Positions 36,233-45,432 of a DNA stretch of 64,000 bases are shown in pieces. Location of the stretch: assembly GCF_002806945.1 (NCBI RefSeq), contig NZ_NIHC01000003.1, positions 372,001 to 436,000 of the forward strand. The letters are read 5' to 3'. This stretch comes from Marinobacter salexigens (lineage in GTDB: Bacteria; Pseudomonadota; Gammaproteobacteria; Pseudomonadales; Oleiphilaceae). Both the position numbers and the translations under genes were made by a program. How positions within the stretch are numbered: the first letter of the stretch is position 1; each line of letters starts with the position of its first letter. The notes beneath the pieces are model-generated. The model was not told the origin of the DNA, ran no database searches, and saw nothing but the letters and a program-made list of their open reading frames with translations.

Positions 36233-38293
36233 TTACTCTTGCTCTTTGGCACCCTCTTTTTTGGCTACCAACGTCAGAATGTCATAGCTGGCTACCAGCT
36301 CGTCGTTCTGGTTAGTGACCTGAACATCCCAGGCAACAACGCCCTGGGGGTGGCCATCCGGTGAGCTACGACCCTGGTCGATCTTACGCTTACAGGTCAG
36401 GCGGGCACGAATGGTATCGCCCGGCGCTACCGGCTCAATGAAACGCAAGGTATCCAGTCCGTAGTTTGCCAAAACCGGGCCTTCGGCAGGATGGATGAAC
36501 ATGCCGGCGGCTGCAGACAGTACAAAGTAGCCGTGGGCAATACGCTTGCCGAACTGACTGTTACGGGCGGCAATTTCATCGAAGTGCATATAGAAATGGT
36601 CGCCAGACAGGCAGCCAAAGTTCACCAGATCTGCTTCCGTGATGGTACGACGGTGTGTCAGCAGTGACTGGTTGATCTGCAGGTCTTCGAAGTGATAACG
36701 GAACGGGTGCTTGTCGGTCTCGAAAACCTCGGCACCACGAACGTACTCGCCAGTGACTGCGGCAAGCATGGTAGGTGAACCCTGAATGGCGGTGCGCTGC
36801 AGATAGTGGAGTACCGCACGAATACCGCCAAGCTCCTCACCACCACCGGCGCGACCGGGCCCACCGTGCTTGAGCATCGGAAGGGGTGAACCGTGGCCTG
36901 TGGATTCTTTCGCAGCTTCCGCATCCAGCAGGTGCAGGCGACCATGGTAAGCAGCCAGTGCCGGTGCCAGTTTGGCGATAGTGGCCGGGTCGCGGGTGGT
37001 TACAGTGGTAACCAGTGAGCCGCGGCCTTTGGCAACCAGCTCAACCACTTGATCCAGAGTGTTGTAGGGAATAACCGTGGCAACCGGGCCGAAGGCCTCG
37101 ATGTCGTGTGCGCCACAGCCATTCTCCGGATTACGGCACAGCAGCAGGTGCGGTTCGATAAATGCACCTTTGTCTGTACCTTCGCCAGTTGGCTTGAAGC
37201 TGCCATCGCCACCGATTACCAGCTCACTGGTTTTCAGCAGTTCCTGGACGTTGGCTTTCACGTCTTCCAGCTGGTCGAGAGAGGCCAGGGCGCCCATGCG
37301 CACGCCTTCGACAGAGGGATCACCTACGGTAATTTTCGACAGGCGCTCCTTGAGCTTGTCGCACACTGCCTGTACCTGATCCTGTGGCACCATGATCCGG
37401 CGGATTGCCGTGCATTTCTGGCCGGCCTTGGCAACCATTTCGCGGCCGATCTCACGAACGAACAGATCAAACTCTTCGTGCTCCGGCGTGACATCCGGCG
37501 CCAGAATGGCGCTGTTCAATGAGTCAGCTTCGGCATTGAACGGAATGGAGCGGTTGATGATGTTGGGGTGAACACGCAGCATGCGCGCGGTTTTGGCGGA
37601 GCCGGTAAAGGTAACTACGTCTTGCTCTTCCAGGTGCTCGAAGAGATCGCCAGTGCTGCCGATGATCAGCTGCAGGCTGCCTTCCGGTAAAGCGCCGGAT
37701 TCCTGCATCAAACGCACGGCCAGTTCGGTCACATAGCAGGTGGACGTCGCCGGTTTTACGATGGAGGGCATGCCCGCCAGAAAAGTCGGGGCAAATTTTT
37801 CCAGCATGCCCCAAACCGGGAAGTTGTAAGCGTTTATGTGAACGGCTACACCTCCACGAGGCACCATAATGTGGGTGCCGGCGAAGTGGTTATTTTTACC
37901 CAGCGGTGTTACCGGGCCTTCGTGCATCACGTTGCCGGAGGGCAGTTCCCGGCGGCCCATGCTGGAGTAATAGAACAGGGTGCCGAATCCGCCATCAATA
38001 TCGATACCGTTGTCCGTTTTGGTGGACCCGGTATGCATCGAAAGGGCGTAGAGTTGATCTCTGTGTTCTTGCAGGTAGATCGCCATGGCTTTGAGAGCCA
38101 GAGCGCGCTCCTGAAAGTCCATGGCCAGCAGGTTTTTACCGCCGACCTTGCGGCCGTATTCAACAGCCTTTTTGAAGTCCAGAGTCTCGTCGTGGGTATA
38201 GCCAACAGTCTGGCCGTTGATGGCGCTGTGCAGGACTTTGGCCTTCTGCTTGCCGACCCATTCGCCGGCAATAAAACTTTTGGTAACGGGCAT
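36233..38293 (-). CDS. paaZ: Bifunctional oxepin-CoA hydrolase / 3-oxo-5,6-dehydrosuberyl-CoA semialdehyde dehydrogenase PaaZ
   Basis: Ring-opening enzyme of the aerobic phenylacetyl-CoA pathway, 686 residues. Residues 1 to about 520 are an aldehyde dehydrogenase with the catalytic cysteine in GQKCTAIRR and the general base Glu in AEADSLN. The rest is a MaoC-type R-hydratase with [15 protein letters not shown] and [16 protein letters not shown], where Asp and His do the hydrolytic cleavage. It oxidises the released aldehyde with NADP+. It is the last gene of the paaA operon, 18 bases after paaE, and ends at the shared terminator. Confidence 0.93.
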   Translation of the reverse strand: MPVTKSFIAGEWVGKQKAKVLHSAINGQTVGYTHDETLDFKKAVEYGRKVGGKNLLAMDFQERALALKAMAIYLQEHRDQLYALSMHTGSTKTDNGIDIDGGFGTLFYYSSMGRRELPSGNVMHEGPVTPLGKNNHFAGTHIMVPRGGVAVHINAYNFPVWGMLEKFAPTFLAGMPSIVKPATSTCYVTELAVRLMQESGALPEGSLQLIIGSTGDLFEHLEEQDVVTFTGSAKTARMLRVHPNIINRSIPFNAEADSLNSAILAPDVTPEHEEFDLFVREIGREMVAKAGQKCTAIRRIMVPQDQVQAVCDKLKERLSKITVGDPSVEGVRMGALASLDQLEDVKANVQELLKTSELVIGGDGSFKPTGEGTDKGAFIEPHLLLCRNPENGCGAHDIEAFGPVATVIPYNTLDQVVELVAKGRGSLVTTVTTRDPATIAKLAPALAAYHGRLHLLDAEAAKESTGHGSPLPMLKHGGPGRAGGGEELGGIRAVLHYLQRTAIQGSPTMLAAVTGEYVRGAEVFETDKHPFRYHFEDLQINQSLLTHRRTITEADLVNFGCLSGDHFYMHFDEIAARNSQFGKRIAHGYFVLSAAAGMFIHPAEGPVLANYGLDTLRFIEPVAPGDTIRARLTCKRKIDQGRSSPDGHPQGVVAWDVQVTNQNDELVASYDILTLVAKKEGAKEQE

Positions 38294-38311
38294 TAAAAAA
38301 CTCCAGAATTA

Positions 38312-39388
38312 CTATTCGTCGTAGTCGAGGGTAACCTTGTCACTAACCGGGTAGCACTGGCACGACAACACATAGCCTGCTTCCACTTCGTAGTCTTCCA
38401 GGGCAAAGTTCTGATCCATCTCAACCTCGCCTTCTACCACCTTGGCCCGGCAGGTGGAACAGACCCCAGCCTGGCACGAGTAAGGCAGGTCAGCGCCTTC
38501 GTCGAGGCCTGCCTGGAGGATGCTTTTGGTGTCGTGCACCAGATCGAACACCACGGAGCGACCATCCGCTTTAACGGTGATAACGCTGACAGCTTCCGGG
38601 TCGATTTTTGTTTCCGCCCGGTCTTTCCGTGCCTGGGGCACACCGCCGGCAGGGGTAAAGAGCTCATAGTGAACTTTCGACTTGTCCAGGCCGTGGCGCT
38701 CAAGCGATTCCCGCACCGTTTCGGTCAACAATTGAGGACCGCAGAGGAAAGCGCCGGTCAGGTTTTTGGCGTCAATCCAGTGTTCAAACAGCTGGTCACA
38801 CTTGTCAGCATCTATGCGACCGTTGTACAAATCGATGTCCTGCTCTTCCCGGGTGAAGATGTACACCAGGTTGAAACGGGTCATGTACTCGTTTTTCAGA
38901 TCCTGCAGTTGGTCGCGGAACATGGTGCTGCTGGTGCCCTTGTTGCCGTAGAACAGGGTGAACTGGCTCTTTGGCTCGGTTTCCAGCGTCGTCTTGATGA
39001 TGGACAGAATCGGGGTGATGCCACTGCCGGCAGCCACTGCCAGGTAGTTGCCTTCGCGCTCCGGGTCCAGGTCGATGCCAAAGGTACCTTGTGGGGGCAT
39101 AACCTCGAGGGTGGAGCCGGGTTTCAACTGCTGGTTAGCAAAGCCTGAGAATACGCCGCCGGGGACACGCTTGACGGCAATGCGTAGCTCCTCGTCATTA
39201 ACGCTGGAACAGATGGAATAGGTGCGGCGAACTTCTTCGCCATCCAGCTTGGTACGCACCACAATGTGCTGGCCCTGCTTGTACTTGAATTTTTCTGCCA
39301 GGTCTTCAGGCAGATCAAAGCTCAGGGATACGGCGTTTCTTGTTTCCGGTCTGACCTCTTTGAGGGCCAGTGAGTAGAATTTATTCAT
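38312..39388 (-). CDS. paaE: Phenylacetyl-CoA epoxidase reductase PaaE
   Basis: NADPH-dependent electron donor for the PaaAC epoxidase, 358 residues. An N-terminal FAD-binding domain holds RRTYSICSS; the NADPH domain has AAGSGITPILSIIKTTL; the C-terminal plant-type 2Fe-2S ferredoxin has YSCQAGVCSTCRA and a fourth Cys in VLSCQCYP. The open frame runs upstream to 39526 and overlaps paaD, but ATG 39388 gives the known family N-terminus (MNKFYSLALKEV). It lies 13 bases after paaD. Confidence 0.92.
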   Translation of the reverse strand: MNKFYSLALKEVRPETRNAVSLSFDLPEDLAEKFKYKQGQHIVVRTKLDGEEVRRTYSICSSVNDEELRIAVKRVPGGVFSGFANQQLKPGSTLEVMPPQGTFGIDLDPEREGNYLAVAAGSGITPILSIIKTTLETEPKSQFTLFYGNKGTSSTMFRDQLQDLKNEYMTRFNLVYIFTREEQDIDLYNGRIDADKCDQLFEHWIDAKNLTGAFLCGPQLLTETVRESLERHGLDKSKVHYELFTPAGGVPQARKDRAETKIDPEAVSVITVKADGRSVVFDLVHDTKSILQAGLDEGADLPYSCQAGVCSTCRAKVVEGEVEMDQNFALEDYEVEAGYVLSCQCYPVSDKVTLDYDE

Positions 39389-39401
39389 GATCGTATCGGC
39401 T

Positions 39402-39959
39402 CTATATGCATTTGAAGTAGTCGAAGGGTTCACGGCAATCAAGGCAGCGGTATAGTGCCTTGCAGGCAGTTGAGCCAAATTCACTGATGCGCTCGCTGTT
39501 TTCGCTGCCGCACAGCGGGCAAGCAATCACTTCATCAGCGCCCAACAGGCTCATTTTGCTGGCACTGCCCTGAGGCGGCGCTATGCCGAATGCCCGGAGT
39601 TTTTCCCGGCCTTCTTCAGTTATCCAGTCGGTGGTCCAGGCCGGCGTCAGCACGCGATTAATCTGCGGATCACGGATGCCCGCAGCGCGCATAGCTTCGA
39701 CGATCAGCTCTTCGATCAGCTCGGTTGCAGGGCAGCCAGAGTAAGTGGGTGTTACATCCACGCTCAGGTGTTTGCCGTCCCACTCGACGCTGCGAATGAT
39801 GCCCAGCTCTACCACACTGACAGCGGGCACTTCCGGATCTTTGACGTTGTCCAGCAGTTCCCAGATCGCTTCTTCTGTCAGCAGTTCCGGGCGGGCATTA
39901 GCCGGTACGCGGTCGCTGGCAATCAGTACGTCTACAGACGATGGTTCACGTTCATTCAC
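39402..39959 (-). CDS. paaD: Phenylacetyl-CoA epoxidase assembly protein PaaD
   Basis: A 185-residue member of the DUF59/MIP18 group with a C-terminal zinc-ribbon-like half. The DUF59 part has DPEVPAVSVVELGIIRSVEW and PTYSGCPATELI. The C-terminal part has paired cysteines CPLC and CLDC with an intervening STACKALYRC, the PaaD-specific end. It is not an oxygenase subunit but is needed for active enzyme, probably for metal or Fe-S maturation. The N-terminus carries about 20 polar residues more than the conserved core. Confidence 0.9.
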   Translation of the reverse strand: MNEREPSSVDVLIASDRVPANARPELLTEEAIWELLDNVKDPEVPAVSVVELGIIRSVEWDGKHLSVDVTPTYSGCPATELIEELIVEAMRAAGIRDPQINRVLTPAWTTDWITEEGREKLRAFGIAPPQGSASKMSLLGADEVIACPLCGSENSERISEFGSTACKALYRCLDCREPFDYFKCI

Positions 39960-39987
39960 CGGAAGTATCCTCTTTGGTCAGACTGGC

Positions 39988-40752
39988 TTACCAGGTGGTT
40001 GCATCCGGATAGGCGCGAGGCAGAAACTGCATCACGGCCAGGATGTGCCCCAGGTGTTCGGTGTGCTCGCCGCGCTTGCCGCCCATGTACATCCAGGCGT
40101 CTTCCGCACCGGTTGTCAGGGTGGCCTGGGCTGCAACTTCGCGCACCATGCCGAACCAGTCTTGCTTCAGTTGTTCGGGGTCCGGGCCGATGCCTGCCTT
40201 GAACATGGCATGGTCAACTTCATCCGGAGTCACCAGCTCACCCGTGAAACGCCACAGCAGATTGAAAGCGTCCTGAATGCGGCGGTGGCTTTCCTCAGTG
40301 CCGTCGCCCATACGCTTGACCCACTCCGAAGAACGGCGAAGGTGGTACGTGGCTTCCTTGACGGCTTTGGCTGCAATGCCGGCGATACGCTCGTCACTGG
40401 CATTCGTCAGGCTCTTCAGTGTGAAGTAGTGCCATACATCAAAGAAGAACTGGCGTGCAATGGTGACTGCATAGTCGCCATTGGGCTGCTCTACCATCAG
40501 CAGGTTGCGATAGTCGTGAGCGTCCCGAAGAAAGCACAGGTTATCGGCACTGCGACCGTCGTCAATCAGTTCGGCGGCGTACTCGTACCAGTTGCGCGCC
40601 TGGCCCACCAGGTCAAGCGCAACGTTCATCGACGCCATCTCTTCTTCCAGTGCCGGGGCTTTCCCCGTCAGTTCACTGAGACGCTGGCCCAGAATCATGT
40701 CGGAATCTGCCAGGCGAAGCAGGTATTCCTGTAAAGCTTGTTGCTGTGTCAT
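39988..40752 (-). CDS. paaC: Phenylacetyl-CoA epoxidase structural subunit PaaC
   Basis: Ferritin-like subunit of 254 residues that forms the stable complex with PaaA and has lost the catalytic diiron set. Family segments are LRLADSDMILGQRLSELTG at the start, DLVGQARNWYEYAAEL, and VKEATYHLRRSSEWVKRMGDG. It overlaps no neighbour: 10 bases follow paaB and 28 precede paaD. Length is standard. Confidence 0.92.
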   Translation of the reverse strand: MTQQQALQEYLLRLADSDMILGQRLSELTGKAPALEEEMASMNVALDLVGQARNWYEYAAELIDDGRSADNLCFLRDAHDYRNLLMVEQPNGDYAVTIARQFFFDVWHYFTLKSLTNASDERIAGIAAKAVKEATYHLRRSSEWVKRMGDGTEESHRRIQDAFNLLWRFTGELVTPDEVDHAMFKAGIGPDPEQLKQDWFGMVREVAAQATLTTGAEDAWMYMGGKRGEHTEHLGHILAVMQFLPRAYPDATTW

Positions 40753-40762
40753 GGGTCGCTCC

Positions 40763-41044
40763 TTACATTTGCCCGACTTCGTCAGGCAGCTTGTAGAACG
40801 AAGCGTGCCGGTAAACTTTGTCTTCGGACGGATCGAAAAGAACCTCTTTTTCGTCCGAAGCCGAGGCTGTGATGGTTTCAGATGGAACGACCCAGATGCT
40901 TACCCCTTCGCTACGACGGGTGTAAAGATCGCGAGCGTTTTGCATGGCCATTTCATTGTCGGCAGCATGAACACTACCGACGTGTTTGTGGTTAAGGCCG
41001 TGCTTGCTACGAACGAAGACTTCGTAAAGGCGCCATTCAGACAT
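40763..41044 (-). CDS. paaB: Phenylacetyl-CoA epoxidase small subunit PaaB
   Basis: Small 93-residue subunit: it starts MSEWRLYEVFVRSKHGLNHKHVGSVHA and has the family pattern AMQNARDLYTRRSEGVSIWVV. PaaB bridges PaaAC heterodimers and is required for activity. It is located 15 bases after paaA. Confidence 0.93.
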   Translation of the reverse strand: MSEWRLYEVFVRSKHGLNHKHVGSVHAADNEMAMQNARDLYTRRSEGVSIWVVPSETITASASDEKEVLFDPSEDKVYRHASFYKLPDEVGQM

Positions 41045-41059
41045 TGTTGCTTCTCCTGT

Positions 41060-42055
41060 TTAAGCGGCTTTGGCTGCGCGCTGTTTTTGTTTTTCGGCAT
41101 AGGCAACGGCGGCTTCCCTTACCCAGGTGCCCTCATCAATTGCCTTTTTGCGAGTAGAAATACGCTCGTGGTTACAGGGGCCGTCGCCCTTGAGTACGTC
41201 GTAGAACTCTTTCCAGTTGATTTCACCGAAATCATAGTGGCCTCGTTCCTCGTTCCACTTCAGATCCGGATCGGGAACCGTGCAGCCAAGATACTCGAGC
41301 TGTGGAATGGTCTGGTCAATGAACATCTGGCGCAGTTCGTCGTTGCTCTTGCGCTTGATCTTCCAGGCCATAGATTGCTGAGAGTTCGGGGATTCGTCGT
41401 CGTGCGGGCCAAACATCATCAGTGCTGGCCACCACAGGCGGTTGATGGCGTCCTGCACCATATCCTTCTGCTCTTGAGTGCCTTCACGCATCATATCCAG
41501 CAAAATCTGGTAACCCTGACGCTGGTGGAAACTCTCTTCCTTACAGATGCGCACCATGGCACGGGCGTAGGGACCATAGGACGTACGCTGCAGCACCACC
41601 TGGTTTACAATGGCGGCACCGTCAACCAGCCAGCCAACTGCGCCCATGTCGGCCCAGTTCAGGGTTGGGTAGTTGAAGATGCTGGAGTACTTGGCTTTGC
41701 CGTCGTGCAGTTTCTGCACTTCTTCATCGCGGCTCGCCCCCAGGGTTTCCATGGCGCTGTACAGGTACAGGCCGTGGCCCGCTTCGTCCTGAATCTTGGC
41801 CATCAGCTGCAACTTGCGTTTGAGCGTTGGTGCGCGGGTAACCCAGTTGCCTTCCGGCAGCATGCCAACAATTTCTGAGTGGGCGTGCTGAGAGATCTGG
41901 CGGATCAGGGTTTTGCGGTAACCGTCGGGCATCCAGTTCTTGGCTTCAATCTTGGTCTCCGCGTCTACCTTTTCCTGGAAGTCCCTTTCTTCGGGAGACA
42001 TCTCTTCCAGGGTCTTGAGGCGCTTTGTACCGGTATCAACCATTTGTGCGTACAT
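41060..42055 (-). CDS. paaA: Phenylacetyl-CoA epoxidase catalytic subunit PaaA
   Basis: Diiron oxygenase subunit of 331 residues that converts phenylacetyl-CoA to the 1,2-epoxide using O2. Ligand motifs are visible: an EAGH-type motif in [19 protein letters not shown] and KEESFH in [14 protein letters not shown] (ExxH). The N-terminus has the family segment [23 protein letters not shown] in which the start lies at ATG 42055. It is first of the operon paaABCDE-Z. Promoter and putative PaaX operator lie 80-130 bases upstream. Confidence 0.94.
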   Translation of the reverse strand: MYAQMVDTGTKRLKTLEEMSPEERDFQEKVDAETKIEAKNWMPDGYRKTLIRQISQHAHSEIVGMLPEGNWVTRAPTLKRKLQLMAKIQDEAGHGLYLYSAMETLGASRDEEVQKLHDGKAKYSSIFNYPTLNWADMGAVGWLVDGAAIVNQVVLQRTSYGPYARAMVRICKEESFHQRQGYQILLDMMREGTQEQKDMVQDAINRLWWPALMMFGPHDDESPNSQQSMAWKIKRKSNDELRQMFIDQTIPQLEYLGCTVPDPDLKWNEERGHYDFGEINWKEFYDVLKGDGPCNHERISTRKKAIDEGTWVREAAVAYAEKQKQRAAKAA

Positions 42056-42136
42056 AACTCTCTCCGAATCTGACTTGTTTTAATTTGCTGTTGTATTGCC
42101 AGCAGTGCCCTGAGACGCATCTCGGACTATGACTTC

Positions 42137-42164
42137 ATACTATATGATACTGAATAAATATCAA
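42137..42164 (-). promoter_or_regulatory. sigma-70-like promoter of the paaABCDE-Z operon
   Basis: On the minus strand: TTGATA (42159-42164), 16 bases, TAGTAT (42137-42142). The GTATCA arm of the operator lies between the two boxes. Confidence 0.5.
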
Positions 42165-42183
42165 GGAACTGTATTTTGTATCA
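42145..42183. promoter_or_regulatory. Putative PaaX operator, copy 2 (paaA)
   Basis: TGATAC (42145-42150), 27 bases, GTATCA (42178-42183); perfect arms. It covers the promoter spacer and the -35 box, a good position for repression of the epoxidase operon. Confidence 0.75.
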
Positions 42184-42280
42184 TGTTTGCTTTATAAGAC
42201 TTTCGTCGAATACTTAACTGACTGAAAAACAACAACTAACAGTCTTTCATTAATGATTGCTTTTGGTTTCAGGAAACTCG

Positions 42281-42321
42281 AAGGAAAAATAAATGACCGG
42301 GGCGTTGCTTAGCGCCCCGGT
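42281..42321 (-). terminator. Rho-independent terminator after paaK
   Basis: ACCGGGGCG (42296-42304) and CGCCCCGGT (42313-42321) make a perfect 9-base-pair stem with an 8-base loop; on the minus strand it is followed by CATTTATTTTTCC. It separates paaK from the paaA operon, which therefore needs its own promoter. Confidence 0.85.
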
Positions 42322-42329
42322 CACCGGTT

Positions 42330-43637
42330 TCAGTCTTTGCGCCGGTCAAACACATGGTTCGCTTTGCCTTCTGAGCGACTCAAAGTGCCTGAGTCATACA
42401 CTTGGACTGTGGTGCTTATGCCAATGTAAGACTTGATGTGGTGCCCTAACTCTTTGGCGGCAGTTTCCTTGAGGCCTTCGCCTTCTGCTCCCGCCTTCAA
42501 CTCGACCCGAACATCCACACAATCCAGGTTACCTTTCTTGTACACCACGATTTCATAGTGGGGCGCCAGGGCGTTGCACTTAAGCACCTGTTCTTCAATC
42601 TGGGTGGGGAACACATTTACCCCACGGATTATCAGCATGTCGTCGCTGCGACCGGTGATTTTGTCGATGCGACGCATTGGCCGGGCTGTGCCTGGCAGCA
42701 GGCGGGTGAGATCGCGGGTGCGGTAACGTAATACCGGCATGGCTACTTTGGTGAGTGAGGTGAAAACCAGCTCGCCGTACTCGCCGTCGGGCAGTACTTC
42801 ACCGGTTTCCGGGTTAATAATCTCCGGATAGAAATGATCTTCCCAAATAGTGGGGCCGTCTTTGGTTTCAAGACACTCCATGCCGACGCCGGGTCCCATC
42901 ACCTCAGAGAGCCCGTAGATGTCCAGAGCCTGGATGCCGAGGCGATCTTCCAGTTCCGTACGCATTTCGTTGGTCCAGGGCTCAGCACCAAAAATACCCA
43001 GGCGCAGCGGCAGAGTCTTTGGATCAATGCCCTGACGGTCTATTTCGTCAGCAATATTCAGCATGTAGGAAGGCGTAACCATAATGATGTCGGGTTCAAA
43101 ATCCTTGATCAGCTGAACCTGCTTCTCTGTCTGGCCTCCGGACATGGGGATAACGGTACAACCCAGGCGTTCGGCTCCGTAGTGGGCGCCCAGGCCCCCG
43201 GTGAACAGGCCGTAGCCGTAAGCAATATGAATCTTGTCTCCGGCGCTACCACCACCGGCGCGAATGGAGCGGGCAACTATGTCAGCCCAGGTTTCAATAT
43301 CGCTTTGGGTGTAACCCACCACTGTAGGTTTACCGGTGGTGCCGCTGGACGCGTGTACCCGGACAACTTTTTTCATGGGCACTGCGAACATGTTAAACGG
43401 ATAGTTTTCCCGGAGGTCAGCTTTGCCGGTAAACGGAATTTTGGCGATGTCTTCCAGGCTGTTGATGTCCATAGGTTTCAAACCAATGGCATCAAAAGCG
43501 TTGCGGTAGTGGGGTACATTGGTATAGGCATGCCAGACACTCCAACGCAGGCGTTGAAGCTGTTCATGGCGCAGCTCGTCCACACTGGCAGTCTCCATCC
43601 GGTCCAGTTTTCCGAGTTTGTGCATGGGTAGATTCAT
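42330..43637 (-). CDS. paaK: Phenylacetate-CoA ligase PaaK
   Basis: AMP-forming ligase of 435 residues that activates phenylacetate with ATP and CoA. Typical segments are VRVHASSGTTGKPTVVGYTQSD (P-loop), GIFGAEPWTNEMR, DIYGLSEVMGPG and KITGRSDDMLIIRGVNVFP. The frame runs upstream to 43733, but ATG 43637 has AGGA upstream and gives the family start (MNLPMHKLGKLD). It is last of the paaG-H-I-J-K group, 92 bases after paaJ, and its own terminator follows. Confidence 0.93.
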   Translation of the reverse strand: MNLPMHKLGKLDRMETASVDELRHEQLQRLRWSVWHAYTNVPHYRNAFDAIGLKPMDINSLEDIAKIPFTGKADLRENYPFNMFAVPMKKVVRVHASSGTTGKPTVVGYTQSDIETWADIVARSIRAGGGSAGDKIHIAYGYGLFTGGLGAHYGAERLGCTVIPMSGGQTEKQVQLIKDFEPDIIMVTPSYMLNIADEIDRQGIDPKTLPLRLGIFGAEPWTNEMRTELEDRLGIQALDIYGLSEVMGPGVGMECLETKDGPTIWEDHFYPEIINPETGEVLPDGEYGELVFTSLTKVAMPVLRYRTRDLTRLLPGTARPMRRIDKITGRSDDMLIIRGVNVFPTQIEEQVLKCNALAPHYEIVVYKKGNLDCVDVRVELKAGAEGEGLKETAAKELGHHIKSYIGISTTVQVYDSGTLSRSEGKANHVFDRRKD

Positions 43638-43664
43638 GGTTGATTCCTGTCTTGTTCTTGTTGC

Positions 43665-43720
43665 CCCGGTTTGCAGCCGGGCCAGCTTCAGTTCGTTTAA
43701 CTGACCCGGGCTTGCCCGGG
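43665..43720 (-). other. Two GC-rich stem-loops between paaJ and paaK
   Basis: CCCGGG (43705-43710), CTTG, CCCGGG (43715-43720) directly after the paaJ stop, and CCCGG (43665-43669) with CCGGG (43677-43681). No T run follows. They may mark a processing point or partial termination before paaK. Confidence 0.5.
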
Positions 43721-43729
43721 CCACTTCAG

Positions 43730-44977
43730 TCATTCAGCGTTGTCTACGCGTTCAATAATCAACGCAATGCCCTGGCCTACACCGATACACATGGTGCACA
43801 GCGCATAACGGGCGCTCTGGCCCTGCTGATGGCGACGTTCGAGTTCGTTCAACGCGGTGGTCACAAGGCGCGCACCGCTCATGCCCAGGGGGTGGCCCAA
43901 AGCAATGGCTCCACCATTTGGGTTTACGTGTTCGGCATCGTCGGGCAAGCCCAGGTCACGTAGCACGGCGAGTGCTTGGGCGGCGAAGGCTTCGTTCAGC
44001 TCGATCACGTCCATGTCGGCCAGCTCCAGGCCCGCAGTCTTGAGCACCTTGCGGGTGGCGGGCGCCGGACCCATACCCATAATGCGCGGCTCAACACCGG
44101 CAGTGGCCATGGCCACTACGCGGGCGCGGGGCTTGAGGTTGTGTTGCTTCAGGGCATCACCACTGGCCAGCAGCAAGGCGCAAGCACCGTCGTTTACACC
44201 GGAGGCGTTGCCGGCGGTTACACTGCCGTCTTCACGGAAAGGAGTACCCAAACTTGCCAGCTTTTCCAGAGTGGTTTCCCGGGGGTGCTCGTCAGTATCC
44301 ACAATGAGCGGTTCCTGTTTGCGGCGGGGTACGCTTACCGGCACGATTTCATTGTCAAACCGGCCAGCCTTTTGGGCGGCAGCGGTGCGTTGCTGGCTAC
44401 GCAAGGCAAAGGCATCCTGATCTGCCCGGTTAACGCTGAAATCAGCGGCAACGTTCTCGGCGGTCTCCGGCATGGAATCTATGCCGTACTGCTTCTTCAA
44501 TAGCGGGTTAACGAAGCGCCAGCCGATGGTGGTGTCGAACATTTCGGCTTTGCGACTGAAGGCAGAATCGGCCTTGCCCATCACAAAAGGTGCCCGGGAC
44601 ATGGATTCCACGCCACCAGCGAGCATCAGGCCGGCTTCGCCGGTGCGCAATGCGCGGGCGGCACTGCCAATGGCGTCCATACCGGAGCCGCAGAGGCGGT
44701 TGAGGGTACAGCCAGGAACATCAATTGGCAGACCGGCCAAAAGGAGAGACATGCGCGCCACATCCCGGTTGTCTTCTCCGGCCTGGTTGGCGCAACCGTA
44801 GAGAACGTCGTCAATCGCTGACCAGTCCAGACTGCTGTGGCGCTCCTTCAGGGCTTTCATGGGGATGGCGCCCAGGTCGTCGGCACGCACCGTTGACAAA
44901 GCACCGCCATAGCGCCCGATGGGCGTGCGCACAGCGTCTACTATATAGGCATCTTGCAAGCGTTTTTCGTTACTCAT
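43730..44977 (-). CDS. paaJ: 3-oxoadipyl-CoA / 3-oxo-5,6-dehydrosuberyl-CoA thiolase PaaJ
   Basis: Thiolase of 415 residues. The acyl-accepting cysteine is in [14 protein letters not shown], the conserved His in [19 protein letters not shown], and the second Cys in [16 protein letters not shown]. The N-terminus [24 protein letters not shown] is typical of PcaF/PaaJ enzymes. It works twice in the pathway, on the C8 and C6 oxoacyl-CoA, releasing acetyl-CoA and finally succinyl-CoA. Start overlaps the paaI stop by four bases. Confidence 0.92.
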   Translation of the reverse strand: MSNEKRLQDAYIVDAVRTPIGRYGGALSTVRADDLGAIPMKALKERHSSLDWSAIDDVLYGCANQAGEDNRDVARMSLLLAGLPIDVPGCTLNRLCGSGMDAIGSAARALRTGEAGLMLAGGVESMSRAPFVMGKADSAFSRKAEMFDTTIGWRFVNPLLKKQYGIDSMPETAENVAADFSVNRADQDAFALRSQQRTAAAQKAGRFDNEIVPVSVPRRKQEPLIVDTDEHPRETTLEKLASLGTPFREDGSVTAGNASGVNDGACALLLASGDALKQHNLKPRARVVAMATAGVEPRIMGMGPAPATRKVLKTAGLELADMDVIELNEAFAAQALAVLRDLGLPDDAEHVNPNGGAIALGHPLGMSGARLVTTALNELERRHQQGQSARYALCTMCIGVGQGIALIIERVDNAE

Positions 44978-45432
44978 TGATCATTCTCCGACTGGATAAC
45001 TTCGCCGCGCACCTGATAGGACTTACCGCGAAACAGGGCGATTACATGGCCGTTCTGGTTGGTGACAGTAATGTCGTATACACCTGTGCGGTTGCCACGG
45101 GACTGCTCAACCGCGTTCGCGGTGAGCATGTCACCCTCGCGGGCTCCGAGCATATACTCGATGGAGCAACCGGATGCCACGGTGGCTTTGTTGTAGCTGT
45201 TGCAGGCAAAGGCAAACGCTGAATCCGCCAGAGTGAACAGGTAACCACCATGACAGGAACCATGGCCCTGAATCATGAGGCTGGTAACCGGCATGGTAAC
45301 CGTGGCTTTGCCCGGGGCAACGTGGGTGATTTTCATGCCGAGATTACGGCTGGCCTGATCCCGCTCGTACATGGATTCGGCACAGTCCTGTGCCAGCTTC
45401 TGGGCATCGGGTGCGTGGTGTTCGTGGCTCAT
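44974..45432 (-). CDS. paaI: Hydroxyphenylacetyl-CoA thioesterase PaaI
   Basis: Hotdog-fold thioesterase of 152 residues with PVTSLMIQGHGSCHGGYLFTLADSAFAFACN (the HGG active-site segment) and SIEYMLGAREGDMLTANAVE. PaaI is known to hydrolyse ring-hydroxylated phenylacetyl-CoA and so rescue CoA from dead-end products. Overlaps both neighbours by four bases. Confidence 0.92.
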   Translation of the reverse strand: MSHEHHAPDAQKLAQDCAESMYERDQASRNLGMKITHVAPGKATVTMPVTSLMIQGHGSCHGGYLFTLADSAFAFACNSYNKATVASGCSIEYMLGAREGDMLTANAVEQSRGNRTGVYDITVTNQNGHVIALFRGKSYQVRGEVIQSENDQ